Assembly: GCA_963662155.1 (NCBI GenBank)
Contig: OY759261.1
Coordinates: forward strand, 3,412,227 to 3,476,226
DNA length: 64,000 nucleotides
Direction: 5' to 3'
DNA from: Lamellibrachia columna
Taxonomy: Eukaryota; Annelida; Polychaeta; Sabellida; Siboglinidae
Under the pieces are notes generated by a model. The model had not been told where the DNA came from. It did no database searches and saw only the letters and a list, made by a program, of their open reading frames with translations. Below, one piece after another: positions 34,497 to 45,775 of the stretch (position 1 is its first letter; each line of letters opens with the position of its first letter). Made by a program: the position numbers and the translations under genes.

Positions 34497-34500
34497 TTAA

Positions 34501-34797
34501 CATTCGAGCAGAATGACAGACCCGTATAATATTTAAATGTGACATGTCAATGATAGGAAGGTCTGCAAAATCAAACAGAATCCATAGCTTTAGAAATGCA
34601 TCTATTTTTATTGCACATAAAATGTTATCAAAATGAATTTCAAATAAACAATGCATAACAAACAACTATTTCCAAACATTAATTGTAGTTAGGAATGCAA
34701 CCTAAAAATATCCCCACTTTCTTAGCATTTTCTGCCTGAAATAATCAAAAGGCACAATTCATTAATCAAATAGCAGCAAATAAGCAAAAATACTTGG
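34501..34797. other. No gene seen
   Basis: Unique AT-rich DNA between the piggyBac-like element and a LINE 3' end. Confidence 0.5.
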
Positions 34798-35388
34798 TAG
34801 GAATGTGATCAGTGTAAAATACCTGGGTCATATTATATGCAGTGACTCTAAGGATGACAAAGATATAATGCGTCAGTGTCGCCAATTGTACGCCTGTGGT
34901 AATGTATTACTTAGGAAATGTTATATGTGCATAACTGATGTCAAGATCAAGCTGTTTAGTACAGTTTGCTCATCTATGTATACAGCTCAACTGTGGTGGA
35001 ATCATACTGTATATAGCATCCACAGATTATATGTATGTTACAATAATGTGTTTAGATGATTATTCAGACTACCCAAATACTGTAGTGCATCAGATATGTT
35101 TGCGGAGAGACTGACTCCTGACTTTAAAGCAGTCATACGAAACCTTGTATATAAATTCATGTCACACTTAGATAAAACAAGAAACACTGATAATTGCGGT
35201 ACTTGGTACTGACATCAGAAAGAAATTAAGGATAAGGAGACAATGGGTAAAGTCACTTTATGTACATAATGACCTTGTGTAATCATACTATAGGTTTTAT
35301 GTTTCACCTGTTTTGTTTACGTTACTTTTTGTTAACTGTTATGTATTATGTGTATTTGTGTCTGAATTAAAGAATTGGATTGAATTGA
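34798..35388 (+). mobile_element. Non-LTR retrotransposon 3' end
   Basis: The frame 34,805-35,059 reads VKYLGHIICSDSKDDKDIMR, then RQLYACGNVLLRKCYMC and AQLWWNHT, which is the thumb/C-terminal part of a LINE reverse transcriptase. After a stop it continues LPKYCSASDMFAERLTPDFK. The 3' tail near 35,358-35,388 has ctgaattaaagaattggatt, typical of a short repeated LINE end. It is 5'-truncated and has at least one stop, so it is dead. Confidence 0.75.
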
Positions 35389-35557
35389 AAAAATATTTAT
35401 CACCAACAATCATAAAAACTGTCTTTGCGGTACGTGTTCTCGGATGTGGCTTTAAACTTGAAAGCTGGTGTTTTATTTTGGAGAGGACAATGTTTTGGAC
35501 ATTCAGAAGACCAGTTAGTCTCTTCAAGCATTGAGCTATGAAATATATATATATATA

Positions 35558-36483
35558 CTCTTGAGTGCCAAATAAACGTATAGGCCAAATAACAGTATAG
35601 GGTGGCAAATCGGTCAAATTTAATAATAGTATAGTGCCGAATAACAGTATAGGGGGGGCAAATTGTTCAAAACAAATAATAGTACAGTGCGAAAAAAGTC
35701 ACTGGTATACTTGTCTTTTTAGCGCCATAGGCGTAGCGATTTTTTACTTGACGAGAAGCCAAGCGCCACTAGAAAACTACATGGATTGCTGTGTATTTTG
35801 GGTTATTCCTGTTGAATATGCATAAACTTTGTGCATATTCACGTCACCACAGATATAGTAATCACATTTTATATCTATGAAAAACCGGGGAATTTTCAAT
35901 TTTTAAATGGACATTTTTATTGAATTGAATACGCAAGCCCATTTCAGGGGAAACCGCCGCCAGCCGGTTACAACCGGTTTGAGGCGCTGCGCACGGCGGC
36001 CATTTACGGTCGGTTTACACAGTGATAATGGCGTCTTAACTAATAATATACCATGTCGCGCCCCCGAGAACTAAGGATTCTGACCGCGTCATCTAATCAT
36101 GGAAATCTAACGGTCTAACGATTCGGGATCAAAATCTAGGATCCTCAGAAGCACGGGATCCCGCTAAATTCACGATTGTCGTTCAAAAGAATAAAAATGT
36201 TGCCATCAGAGGGAGCCACGTGCAGCTCCAAGTTGGGAGCAAGTGATTTTAGCGCGAACGGTAAACCGCTCCGTGGGTGATTGATTAGCGCTGGCAATAG
36301 GGAGTGAGAGCGATTGCTCTCCTAAAAATGATACCCTCCACAATTTGCCACGATTATCGAAGAATATAGGCTGGCACAAATGTTTAAATTTAATAATAGT
36401 ATAGTGCCAAATAAGGTGTGTATAGGGTGGCATTTTTCATCAAATAAATACACGTATAGGGACGCTTATTCAGCACTCGAGAG
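35558..36483. mobile_element. TIR element with TA target site (mariner-like MITE), 926 bp
   Basis: Ends CTCTTGAGTGCCAAATAA and, inverted, CTCTCGAGTGCTGAATAA. TA flanks both sides (35,556-35,557 and 36,484-36,485), as in Tc1/mariner insertions. Subterminal modules aacagtatagggtggcaaat and aataatagtatagtgcc occur at both ends. The middle (35,930-36,200) is CpG-rich, with a ggcggccattt YY1-like site, and unlike the AT-rich ends. No transposase is visible. Confidence 0.8.
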
Positions 36484-36485
36484 TA

Positions 36486-36960
36486 GTATGTTTGCTGAAA
36501 TCATTTACAAGTAGAGTATGCATTAAAAATTAAAAAGTGAAAAGTTGGCATCACATTAACTGATGATGTCCTACATGAGGCTACATCTTATTTCTTGACA
36601 ATGTTTAACTTTATATATGAATACAATGTGAGCAAATTTACAAAATAAGTCTTCAGCATGTTTAAAACAAAATGTATCCATACAGTTCTATTAATGTGGT
36701 TTCACCACTGTATATGACATGTTCATAATGTAATTTAGGATATCCACTAATTTGATCCTTACCAGATTCTTTCGATGATTTGAAAAAAAATAGGCATTTT
36801 TTATTGAATCGACTGCGGATGTTACATAAACTATTCACACACTACATATTTGGACACCATTGAAAAACTCATTAAGTTGACATTTTACCTGACATGGTGA
36901 AATAAAATGTCAAAAAATTTATAAAGTATGTGTTTCACATTTTGTTTCACCACCTTTTTC
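36486..36960. other. No gene seen
   Basis: Unique AT-rich DNA between the TA-flanked element and the 72-bp array. Confidence 0.5.
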
Positions 36961-37769
36961 AATGACACCAACAACACCTCTGTATGTCACTTAGGAGAGG
37001 AGTAAACACCTCGGAGGGTGTGAGGTAGTCACAGTGACACCAACAACACCTCTGTATGTCACTTAGGAGAGGAGTAAACACCTCGGAGGGTGTGAGGTAG
37101 TCACAGTGACACCAACAACACCTCTGTATGTCACTTAGGAGAGGAGTAAACACCTCGGAGGGTGTGAGGTAGTCACAGTGACACCAACAACACCTCTGTA
37201 TGTCACTTAGGAGAGGAGTAAACACCTCGGAGGGTGTGAGGTAGTCACAGTGACACCAACAACACCTCTGTATGTCACTTAGGAGAGGAGTAAACACCTC
37301 GGAGGGTGTGTGGTAGTCACAATGACACCAACAACACCTCTGTATGTCACTTAGGAGAGGAGTAAACACCTCGGAGGGTGTGAGGTAGTCACAATGACAC
37401 CAACAACACCTCTGTATGTCACTTAGGAGAGGAGTAAACACCTCGGAGGGTGTGAGGTAGTCACAGTGACACCAACAACACCTCTGTATGTCACTTAGGA
37501 GAGGAGTAAACACCTCGGAGGGTGTGAGGTAGTCACAATGACACCAACAACACCTCTGTATGTCACCTAGGAGAGGAGTAAACACCTTGGAGGGTGTGAG
37601 GTAGTCACAATGACACCAACAACACCTCTGTATGTCACCTAGGAGAGGAGTAAACACCTTGGAGGGTGTGAGGTAGTCACAGTGACACCAACAACACCTC
37701 TGTATGTCACTTAGGAGAGGAGTAAACACCTCGGAGGGTGTGTGGTAGTCACAATGACACCAACAACAC
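36961..37769. repeat. 72-bp satellite, left block (11.2 copies)
   Basis: Units of 72 bp (gtgacaccaacaacacctct, gtatgtcacttaggagagga, gtaaacacctcggagggtgt, gaggtagtcaca). Because 72 is divisible by 3 the minus strand stays open for 256 residues, reading VFTPLLSDIQRCCWCHCDYL repeatedly. The last units switch to the cctagg and ccttgg variants that dominate the block at 41.6 kb. Confidence 0.96.
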
Positions 37770-37889
37770 AGTGCAGTGTAACAAGATTGAAGTATACTAG
37801 GACATCTCCATATGTATTACATTTGATGATGTACATCATTCACAAGTTGACAGTTGTACTACAAGTTTACTACAGTAAAACTAGATGAG

Positions 37890-37918
37890 TTGTTATGTGT
37901 ATATATGTATATATATGT

Positions 37919-37955
<37 letters not shown>

Positions 37956-37956
37956 T
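37890..37956. repeat. TA-rich microsatellite
   Basis: A tatgtatata run followed by (TA)n, located between the satellite and the 3' end of the LINE. Confidence 0.9.
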
Positions 37957-38135
37957 CACGTAGTTCATATGACTACCCGATTAAATATAATTTGACCGCT
38001 GACTACAGCACATAATCACAACTTTGTAGTGTAATATATCAACAATAAGGTTATTATGCAACATAGTATTCACTTCACAATATAAACTGTTCGTAATAAG
38101 TATACATATTAGCTGTATGAAACTATTACCATCTA

Positions 38136-38987
38136 TTAGAATTCAGCATTCATACATTCATCAAGAATAAGTGCTTTGGTTCTCTTTTTAAAGGCTTGAA
38201 GCGATGTGCAATCTTCAAGATGATTCTTTATCACTATAGTATTCCAGTATTTTGAACCAGTATATGCCAGTGTATTTTGTCTGATTTTTGTATAGCAATA
38301 TGGTATTTTATAAGTTGTTCCTTGCCTTGTGTTATAACTATGTGGAGAGACATTTAAAGTAATCACGTAATTGAATATTTCTGGTAACATACCCCTGTTG
38401 TGTTTATACATAAAGTCACAACATGTGTTCTTGTTTACTTGATAGATGTTCAAAATTTGTTGTTTTTTAAATAATGGCTGTGTGTGATCTCTGAAACCCA
38501 CTTGACTAATTATACGTACTAATCTTTTCTGTAATACATGAATTTTGGACAGGTATATCTTTGGGGCTCTTCCCCATACTATATTACAATAAGTGATGTA
38601 TGGATAAATAAAAGAATAATATAAATTTGTCAGAATTTTTGTGTCCAGCATGTATTTTACCTTATTAATTATGCCAATACTCTTTGATATTTTGTTACAT
38701 ATATGTTTTATATGTTCACTCCAGTTTAGTTTGTTGTCTATTACTATTCCTAGAAAGTTCGTATAATTTACAGCACCTATTTCTGTCCCATCTATGTAGA
38801 TTTTATTATGTCTGGTTCTTATTCTGTGAGTATTGCTAAAGGTCATTGTATGTGTTTTCTGGATGTTTAATGAAAGTTTATTAGTTTTAAGCCATATTGT
38901 TAGCTTTTTTAATTCAATGTTTAAGTCGTTTTCCATTTTTTCCAAGTTTTCCCCTTGTATGAAGAAATTTGTATCATCTGCAAACAT
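38136..38987 (-). pseudogene. LINE RT palm/thumb C-terminal frame (283 aa)
   Basis: This open frame begins at the catalytic FADDTNFF box. It continues through KLSLNIQKTHTM, VNYTNFLGIVIDNKLNW (thumb) and SYNTRQGTTYKIP to a natural stop. The catalytic Asp pair is intact, but the frame is cut off from motifs upstream by stops around 39,000-39,030. Confidence 0.85.
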
Positions 38988-39488
38988 AATAGGAAATGTA
39001 ACTTGAGATACAGCACTTAGATCATTTATTTATATGAGAAATAGTAAAGGCCCCAGAATTGAACCTTGTGGTACAGCACATGTTATATTTATTTAGAGCA
39101 GAGTTAGTCCCTTGAAATATTACTGTTTGTTTTCTTTTAGCTAAATAATTTTGAATCCATTGGAGCACATTACTCCTAATTCCATAATGAGCTAATTTTG
39201 TTAGTAAGATGTTATGGTTAACAGTGTCAAAAGCTTTAGCAAAATCTAGAAATAGTCCAATCGTATGGTTTTTTTATCGATAGCTTTGGTTATTTTGTCA
39301 ATTAATATTGTTAAAGCCATGTATGTGGAGTGACCTTTTTTAAATCCAAATTGAGAGTTAGACAAAATGTTGTTTTTAGTCACATATTTGGTTAATCTAA
39401 TGTACATTAGTCTTTCAAAAATCTTTGAAAATACTGGCAGCACAGAGATGGGCCTGTAGTTTGTTATAAGTTTAGCATCTCCATTTTT

Positions 39489-40013
39489 TTAAATTGGAAC
39501 TACATTGGCTAGTTTGAGTTGAACTGGTACGCATCCTTTATCGAATGATAAGTTTATAATATGACATAATGGTTCAAGCATATTAGGATATGTCTGCTTA
39601 ATAATATTAGGTTTTATGCCATCCCAACCAGAACTAACACTTTTAAATTTGTCAATAATTCCTTTTATCTCATCTGTAGTTACAGGTGCTAAAAAAATAG
39701 AGTTTTTAAAAGTTCCACTTAGATAATCCTCAGGCTTTTCAGTAACTTCTGGTATTCCTTTAGCCAGCTCAGGGCCTATGTTAGTGAAATAATCATTAAA
39801 CGTATCAGCAATCATCTTTTTGTCTTGAATAATTTTGTCATCAACTAGGAATTCTCGATGACATAAGGATACAGTCTTTTTGCCTATAATATCCTTCAGT
39901 ATTTGCCACGTTTTTTGTAGATTGCCTCTATGTTTGTGAAATTCCTTATGATAATGGTACCTTTCCGCAATGCTAATAAGTTTATTTAGTTTATTTTTTA
40001 TAATTGGTTTCAT
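39489..40013 (-). pseudogene. LINE linker and RT N-terminal frame
   Basis: Contains the pre-RT linker (LQKTWQILKDIIGKK, DTFNDYFTNIGPELA) and the first RT motif SGWDGIKPNIIK..PLCHIINLSF. It ends at a stop after NVVPI, where active elements read on into the motif with KK and RPIS. Confidence 0.85.
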
Positions 40014-40602
40014 TAAATATTGTAGGTATATTTAAGGTATACTTGTATAATAAAATTTTTTTTTGGATGGATTTTTTAAACCCTTTGGTAATCCAGGGTT
40101 TATATTTCTTTCTTCTATTTTTTTTCTTAACAAGTGGGAATGCTTTATCATATGCCTGTGTTATTTTATTTAAGAACATCTTGTAGCTTTCTTCGGGATC
40201 CTGACATTCATAAACATCATCCCAAACTATTTTATCTACACTACATCTGAAGGTGGCAATATATAATCTAGTCTTAATTATTGTATCATCCTTTGTATTA
40301 TTATTTAGTTTGGTTAACAAAAATATTGGTAGGTGATCAGAAATGTCTGTATATATTATTCCTTGCATTTGAGTGTTTTCACCAGGAATGTGGTTGCTGT
40401 AAATATTGTCTATTAATGTAGCTGAGGTTGGTGTTATTCTAGTAGGTTTTGTGATCAGAGGTAAAAATGCATTTGAGTACATTGTATCTACATAATTGCG
40501 AGTTTCTGCATGATGATCATAATTCAGTAAATTAATATTAAAATCGCCCATTATATAAAAAAAATTATTTTCAGCTTTTAAAGTTTGTAAAATATTAAGC
40601 AT
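39991..40602 (-). pseudogene. LINE endonuclease C-terminal frame
   Basis: APE-type endonuclease with MGDFNINLL (catalytic Asp/Asn) and SDHLPIF (catalytic Asp-His), followed by the linker to KKKNRRKKYKPWITKG. It overlaps the next frame by 23 bp through a frameshift. Confidence 0.85.
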
Positions 40603-41189
40603 GTGTTCTCTGAAGACATTAATATTTGTATTAGGTGGTCTGTAGACTACACCAACCAGTGTTCTCCTATTTGTTTTTTAGACTGAGTCTGCACTTCGAC
40701 AAATATACACTCTAAATATTAAGTTATAATGGTCATTTCAGACCTCTCTACGTACTCATAAGATTCATGAATATACAGAGATACGCCCCCTCCTTTCTTT
40801 GATGGTCTAATAAGATGCACACTTCTATATTCTGTTAGCTCATATAGATCCGAATTGTAACTATTTAACTACGTTTCGCTTAATCCTATTATTGAAACTT
40901 TTAGATCAAGCGACTCTAAATAATTATTTAATTTACTAATATTTTTTGATATACTTCTTATAAGATGTACACTTCTATATTCTGTAAATAATTATTTAAT
41001 TTACTAATATGTAGGTAAATGTAGGATTGAGTGTTTTGAAGAAATTACAATCCGGATCTATATCTGTATTTACCACACCATTTTCATAATCAGGCTCACA
41101 GCCTGCAGACAATGGTGTACTGATGGGCAAATTGTTGATATCAATCTCATAATTACTTCTATTCATAGATATATTTAGTATATAACGTG

Positions 41190-41216
41190 TATATATATAT
41201 ATATATATATATATAT
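41190..41216. repeat. TA microsatellite
   Basis: A (TA)n run just upstream of the LINE N-terminal segment. Confidence 0.85.
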
Positions 41217-41586
41217 GATAATGGCATAAATAATTATACGACAACTTGTAGATTTTGTATACTTGGTAACACACATACAACTTGTATATTCGGTATGCCC
41301 GATAACAGTGCGTGATATAATTGTGATAAAAAAAAAACAATTCGGGGTAGGTTACTAACCAGTGAGTAAGTGGGCCCCTTGATTTTAGCGGACAGTGGTT
41401 AACATCTACAATGTGCTCAGTTCGTCTCCGCTGCTGACTGTTCTTGTTTTCCCATGCTGGTCTTTGATGACAATCCGTCCATCGTAAGTCCAACAGTCTA
41501 GGATGGTGAGTTGTTTCTTCATATTTCGCGTGAGATAGAAGAGACGTGCCCTCTTTTGGGTTAAGTCTTCAGCGACGTATACGTTC

Positions 41587-41833
41587 GAGTAAACACCTAG
41601 GAGGGTGTGAGGTAGTCACAATGACACCAACAACACCTCTGTATGTCACCTAGGAGAGGAGTAAACACCTTGGAGGGTGTGAGGTAGTCACAGTGACACC
41701 AACAACACCTCTGTATGTCACATAGGAGAGGAGTAAATACCTTGGAGGGTGTGAGGTAGTCACAATGACACAAACAGCACCTCTGTATGTCACCTAGGAG
41801 AGGAGAAAACACCTTGAAGGTGTGAGGTAGTCA
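41587..41833. repeat. 72-bp satellite, right block (3.4 copies)
   Basis: Same 72-bp unit as 36,961-37,769, carrying the cctagg and ccttgg variants shared with the last units of the left block. This supports an originally continuous array now interrupted by 3.8 kb holding the LINE. Confidence 0.95.
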
Positions 41834-43079
41834 AGTTCAGGTCATACTTTGATAACCCATATCTCCAGAATGGAAGATCACATTGACTTGAAGTTAGGAC
41901 AGTAACATAGACACATAAAGCACCAAACCAAGTTTAATTAAAAGAGAATGTGGTTATGCAATTTTATCTACTTTTTATTGATTTATAAAATTCATTTCGG
42001 AGGGGACATCCGATTTTGTCACATCAATACTGTGCTATATACAAAATAAAAACGTGATGTTTTTACGTTATGCGTGCATGCTTTAGTATCAGGGCAGTTT
42101 TGCTGGACAACAAAAATCAGATACGTACCATTAGTTTTAGTAGAATCAATGATCGTGTGACGGCCACATTTTTGAAGTTCTGCTGGTCAGTATATAGCCA
42201 ACCCACACGAACAAATGTTTGCATGTACAGTGAAATGGACACCACCGGGACTATGCACTATGTCCGTTATGGACAGGTGTCCATCATAGAGAATTTTATT
42301 AAGTGAACACTCACTAGGTGGCACCATTATAATTTGTTTGTTACTATTTGGTACTGTCGTTAACAATAAAGCTACGGTTAATAAAACAATACATGTATAA
42401 ACAATGTAATGTAATCACTATTTGTTTGACCCCTCTACAAACATGATTAATCTGCTGAGTGACGTAATTTGAAACGAATTGTACATGGTCCACTGCTGTC
42501 GGACGGATAGTAACATTGACAAATTTCTCCTTGTTCATTCACCTTTGTTGGAGCTTGGCTTCTTTTTCAAAACAAAGCAGGGTTAGGGTTATGGAAAGGC
42601 GAGCTGAAACAGCTTTGATGTCCAAGAGAAACCAAGGGGTGAACGTGTATGCAGCTCGTGGTGAGAGGGCCTTAATATTTGGAGCACATTTCTAATAATT
42701 CTTGACAACTTATGCAGATGGTATGATACAGAATACATACATAGTGAAGTTAGTGCATATCAGCAGTGGCTCAACTAACATAACTTGCAGGATTATCAAT
42801 GCACTTTGACCTGTCTTCAAGCGGCAGGGTGACTATGAATGGTTGGGTCCAAATTCCCTGTCTGTTGTCCATGTGGTAGGGGTTATTTAAATGTGTGTGC
42901 GTGCATGCGTGTAATATATAATATATGTATACATATATATATATATATATAGAAATGATAGAAATTACATAGAAGGGTAGGTTGGTGATGAAACATGCAG
43001 ATGGCTAACATCACTTCCCTGGAGGGACTGTGACAGTGTGATGACTGGACCCTTTATCAGATGTCTAGTAGATAAGCCT

Positions 43080-43116
43080 GGTGGTCATTAATCCTAATGC
43101 AGGATTAATGACCACC
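43080..43116. other. Perfect 16-bp hairpin
   Basis: ggtggtcattaatcct and aggattaatgaccacc pair perfectly around a 5-nt loop aatgc. It has no T-run or other signal to indicate a role. Confidence 0.85.
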
Positions 43117-43323
43117 TGATTCATTGGAGTCACCAATTTCATAAACAAGACACCACAACCTGACACCTTCTCTTGAGGGAAACCCAGCTGTCAATTTAAA
43201 TCATTTACATCTATTGAGGGATGATCCAGAGGTTGGCAGGAATTATGGGTGATACCCATTGACTAATTCTTTTCTGGGGTCTGTCAAAGGGTAATATAAG
43301 TTTAGGTAGAGAGGAAACTCATA

Positions 43324-44046
43324 TACCCCGTTCACACTAGCAGTTTTAATCCGGTGCGAAGCCGGTTTCGCTCCCGTGGAGCGTTCACACTACAAAATCT
43401 AAACCGGATCAGTGAGTTAAACCAAATTAAACTACTCCACCTCCTTGAGGGGGTTTCGCACCGGTTTAGTTTTACTCTGGTTCAAATTGCTAGTGTGAAC
43501 ACAAATGGGATTAAATTTGACCTGTTTAATGCCAGATGTTGTGGCTGGTGATCGTTGCCGCCCACTGAAGTGTGGTATTACTCCATCTACAATGGCTGCT
43601 CCCAACTCGTGCATGGCATCAAATACAAAAAAGTGGCAGATCGCAGGTCGACTTGGTCGAACGACGAATTCGACACCTTCATTGATGTGTGGGGGAGGAG
43701 GAGGAGGTCCAACATTAGTTGGACGGCTCCACCCGGTATGACTGGACAGCGTCCCAATGCCACATCAAGATAAAGGAGCTAAAGCGGGAATACCGGGTGA
43801 TCAAGGATCATCCATGTTGGATTAAAATGATGCTGCACCCTAGCGGTAGCTGTTAGCATCATTTGACCTAATTAATGCCCCGCCCACTTGCTTCTCTATG
43901 GTCATTAATCAAAAGAACTGCAATAGTTGACGAGAACTACTCCAGTTCAGGCTGTTGCAGTGTGAATGCAACGGGGTATTTGAACCGGCTTAGTTAATGC
44001 GATTAACTAATCCGGCTCAAAACCTGTTTATAGTGTGAACTGGGTA
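43324..44046 (+). mobile_element. Harbinger-like nonautonomous element with Myb/SANT remnant
   Basis: Ends TACCCCGTTCACACTA and, inverted, TACCCAGTTCACACTA, flanked by a 3-bp duplication ATA (43,321-43,323 and 44,047-44,049). TTCACACTA or its complement recurs near 43,384, 43,492 and 43,957, and 43,330-43,501 forms its own inverted structure. The interior encodes STWSNDEFDTFIDVW and, after a frame slip, WTASQCHIKIKELKREYRVI followed by KDHP. That is the pattern of the Myb/SANT-like (trihelix) protein that accompanies PIF/Harbinger transposases. The DDE transposase is missing. Confidence 0.75.
43645..43815 (+). pseudogene. Myb/SANT-like DNA-binding domain remnant
   Basis: The first helix reads WSNDEFDTFIDVW. 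The later helix, in another frame, has W..SQCHIKIKELKREYRVI. These match the tryptophan-spaced trihelix used by PIF/Harbinger accessory proteins. A frameshift lies near 43,730. Inside a TIR element, so inferred to be transposon-derived. Confidence 0.6.
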
Positions 44047-44454
44047 ATAGAGTTGTAGGGAGGCAGGAGTGATTGCCTAGGAATAGCTGGTGTGTCATCA
44101 GGCAGTGTCGTAACTGGCCAGGGAGTCTGTCAGATAGTGTTATGGTAGTTGAGGTTTATTGTTAGCTGTTTAAAGTTTGGGGTGAGCCAGGGACTCTGTC
44201 TGTGAGACAAAATGAGTTAAGTGTTTCATTGTCAGTTGGTTTAATGTTTGGAATGTGTTATTAGTACTGTAGTGTAAATAAAAGATTGTTATTGTAGTAA
44301 ACTCAATTTGGTTGTTAGCATATTCTTAATTGGTAACCCCCATTGTAGCATTAATAGAGATTACCTCTAGGACATCCACATTGGCCAGGTGGCCGCTATT
44401 GATAGCTAGCAGACAGTGCAAATAGCAAGTAATTCAGAACTTCAAAAGTGTCCA

Positions 44455-44540
44455 TTATGGACAGGTGTCTGTTATAGACAGGTGTCCGTTATAGACAGGT
44501 GTCTGTTATAGACAGGTGTCTGTTATGGCCAGGTGTCTGC
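44455..44540. repeat. 17-bp tandem repeat
   Basis: About five copies of gacaggtgtctgttata with c/t changes. Confidence 0.85.
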
Positions 44541-44970
44541 TAAGGCAGGTTTTAATGTACATAGATTTTGTACCTGTATATTAAAATGAGCTAAATTCAA
44601 GTAGCTATCCTTCAGTTTTTTGTAGACTATTGGTCTGGACATGTTGAAATGGACATTTTGGGAGGACAAGAAACGAGTGATTTGCGTTGACATGTAAACA
44701 AATTGGACATAGATACATCTGTGACTTTCACACTATATTGAACTTCAATTCCACAAATGACTTTAAAGCAAAAATAAATGCCCACAGTTAGGGGTTTGGT
44801 GTATATTTTTTATTGCCAAAAAAATTTCCTGTGAAATAGTTGTTTTGTCCAAAATTAACAAAATACATCATCCTCATGTTGTACCTCCCCTCATTATTAT
44901 GAAAATGGCCTTATACCATTACCACTACATACATAGAATAACATCAGTCTCTATTGAATCATCACTTGAA

Positions 44971-45775
44971 CAGTACTGCACACAACAGTACCTTGGCTCA
45001 CAGTACTGCACACAACAGTACCTTGGCTCACAGTACTGCACACAACAGTACCTTGGCTCACAGTACTGCACACAACAGTACCTTGGCTCACAGTACTGCA
45101 CACAACAGTACCTTGGCTCACAGTACTGCACACAACAGTACCTTGGCTCACAGTACTGCACACAACAGTACCCTGGCTCACAGTACTGCACACAACAGTA
45201 CCTTGGCTCACAGTACTGCACACAACAGTATTTGACTCACAGCACAGCACAGCACAGCACACAACAGTACCTTGGCTCATAGTACTGCACACAACAGTAC
45301 CTTGGCTCACAGTACTGCACACAACAGTACCTTGGCTCACAGTACTGCACACAACAGTACCTTGGCTCACAGTACTGCACACAACAGTACCTTGGCTCAC
45401 AGTACTGCACACAACAGTATTTGACTCACAGCACAGCACAGCACACAACAGTACCTTGGCTCATAGTACTGCACACAACAGTACCTTGGCTCACAGTACT
45501 GCACACAACAGTACCTTGGCTCACAGTACTGCACACAACAGTACCTTGGCTCACAGTACTGCACACAACAGTATTTGACTCACAGCACAGCACAGCACAC
45601 AACAGTACCTTGGCTCATAGTACTGCACACAACAGTACCTTGGCTCACAGTACTGCACACAACAGTACCTTGGCTCACAGTACTGCACACAACAGTACCT
45701 TGGCTCACAGTACTGCACACAACGGTACCTTGGCTCACAGTATTGCAAACAACAGTATTTGACTCACAGTAAAGC
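44971..45775. repeat. 30-bp satellite with composite higher-order units
   Basis: Around 26 copies of cagtactgcacacaacagta plus ccttggctca. Blocks of 30-mers are closed by a distinct module (tttgactcacagcacagcac), after which ctcatagtactg restarts the series. This module recurs at about 45,230, 45,421 and 45,574, marking duplicated blocks of shrinking length. The length is a multiple of three, so all frames look open. Confidence 0.95.

Larger units (their letters stand above)
38136..41170 (-). mobile_element. Near-complete non-LTR retrotransposon ORF2 (Jockey group, L2/Crack/Rex1-like)
   Basis: On the minus strand the domains run in order from about 41,165. An N-terminal segment containing DIDPDCNFF is followed by APE endonuclease pieces (KVSIIGLSET, GGGVSLYIHESYEY, VGVVYRPPNTN, MGDFNINLL, SDHLPIF). 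Next come RT motifs (SGWDGIKPNIIK, SKIFERLMYIRL, FGFKKGHSTY, FADDTNFF), the thumb, and a C-terminal tail to 38,136. Frameshifts near 39,480, 39,240 and 40,670 and a deletion near 41,010 break it. It lies inside a 72-bp satellite. Confidence 0.88.
42228..44557. mobile_element. Possible pogo/Tigger-like element
   Basis: TA then CAGTGAAATGGACACC at 42,226 and an inverted end near 44,557 reading CATTAAAACCTGCC, also next to TA, could be the two ends of one 2.3-kb element. Both ends carry tatggacaggtgtc blocks, and at 44,455-44,540 these become a 17-bp tandem repeat. The inverted match is weak and the interior has no transposase, so this is tentative. Confidence 0.3.

Noticed and set aside
36206..36433. 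75-residue minus-strand ORF
   Set aside because: It spans the edge of the TA-flanked element including its TIR modules; no family resemblance.
36959..37729. 256-residue Cys-rich minus-strand ORF (RCCWCHCDY repeats)
   Set aside because: The unit is 72 bp, divisible by 3, so openness is automatic. There is no exon signal, and the peptide exactly follows the satellite.
42581..42597. Interstitial telomere repeat (gggttagggtta)
   Set aside because: Fewer than two units; chance-level.
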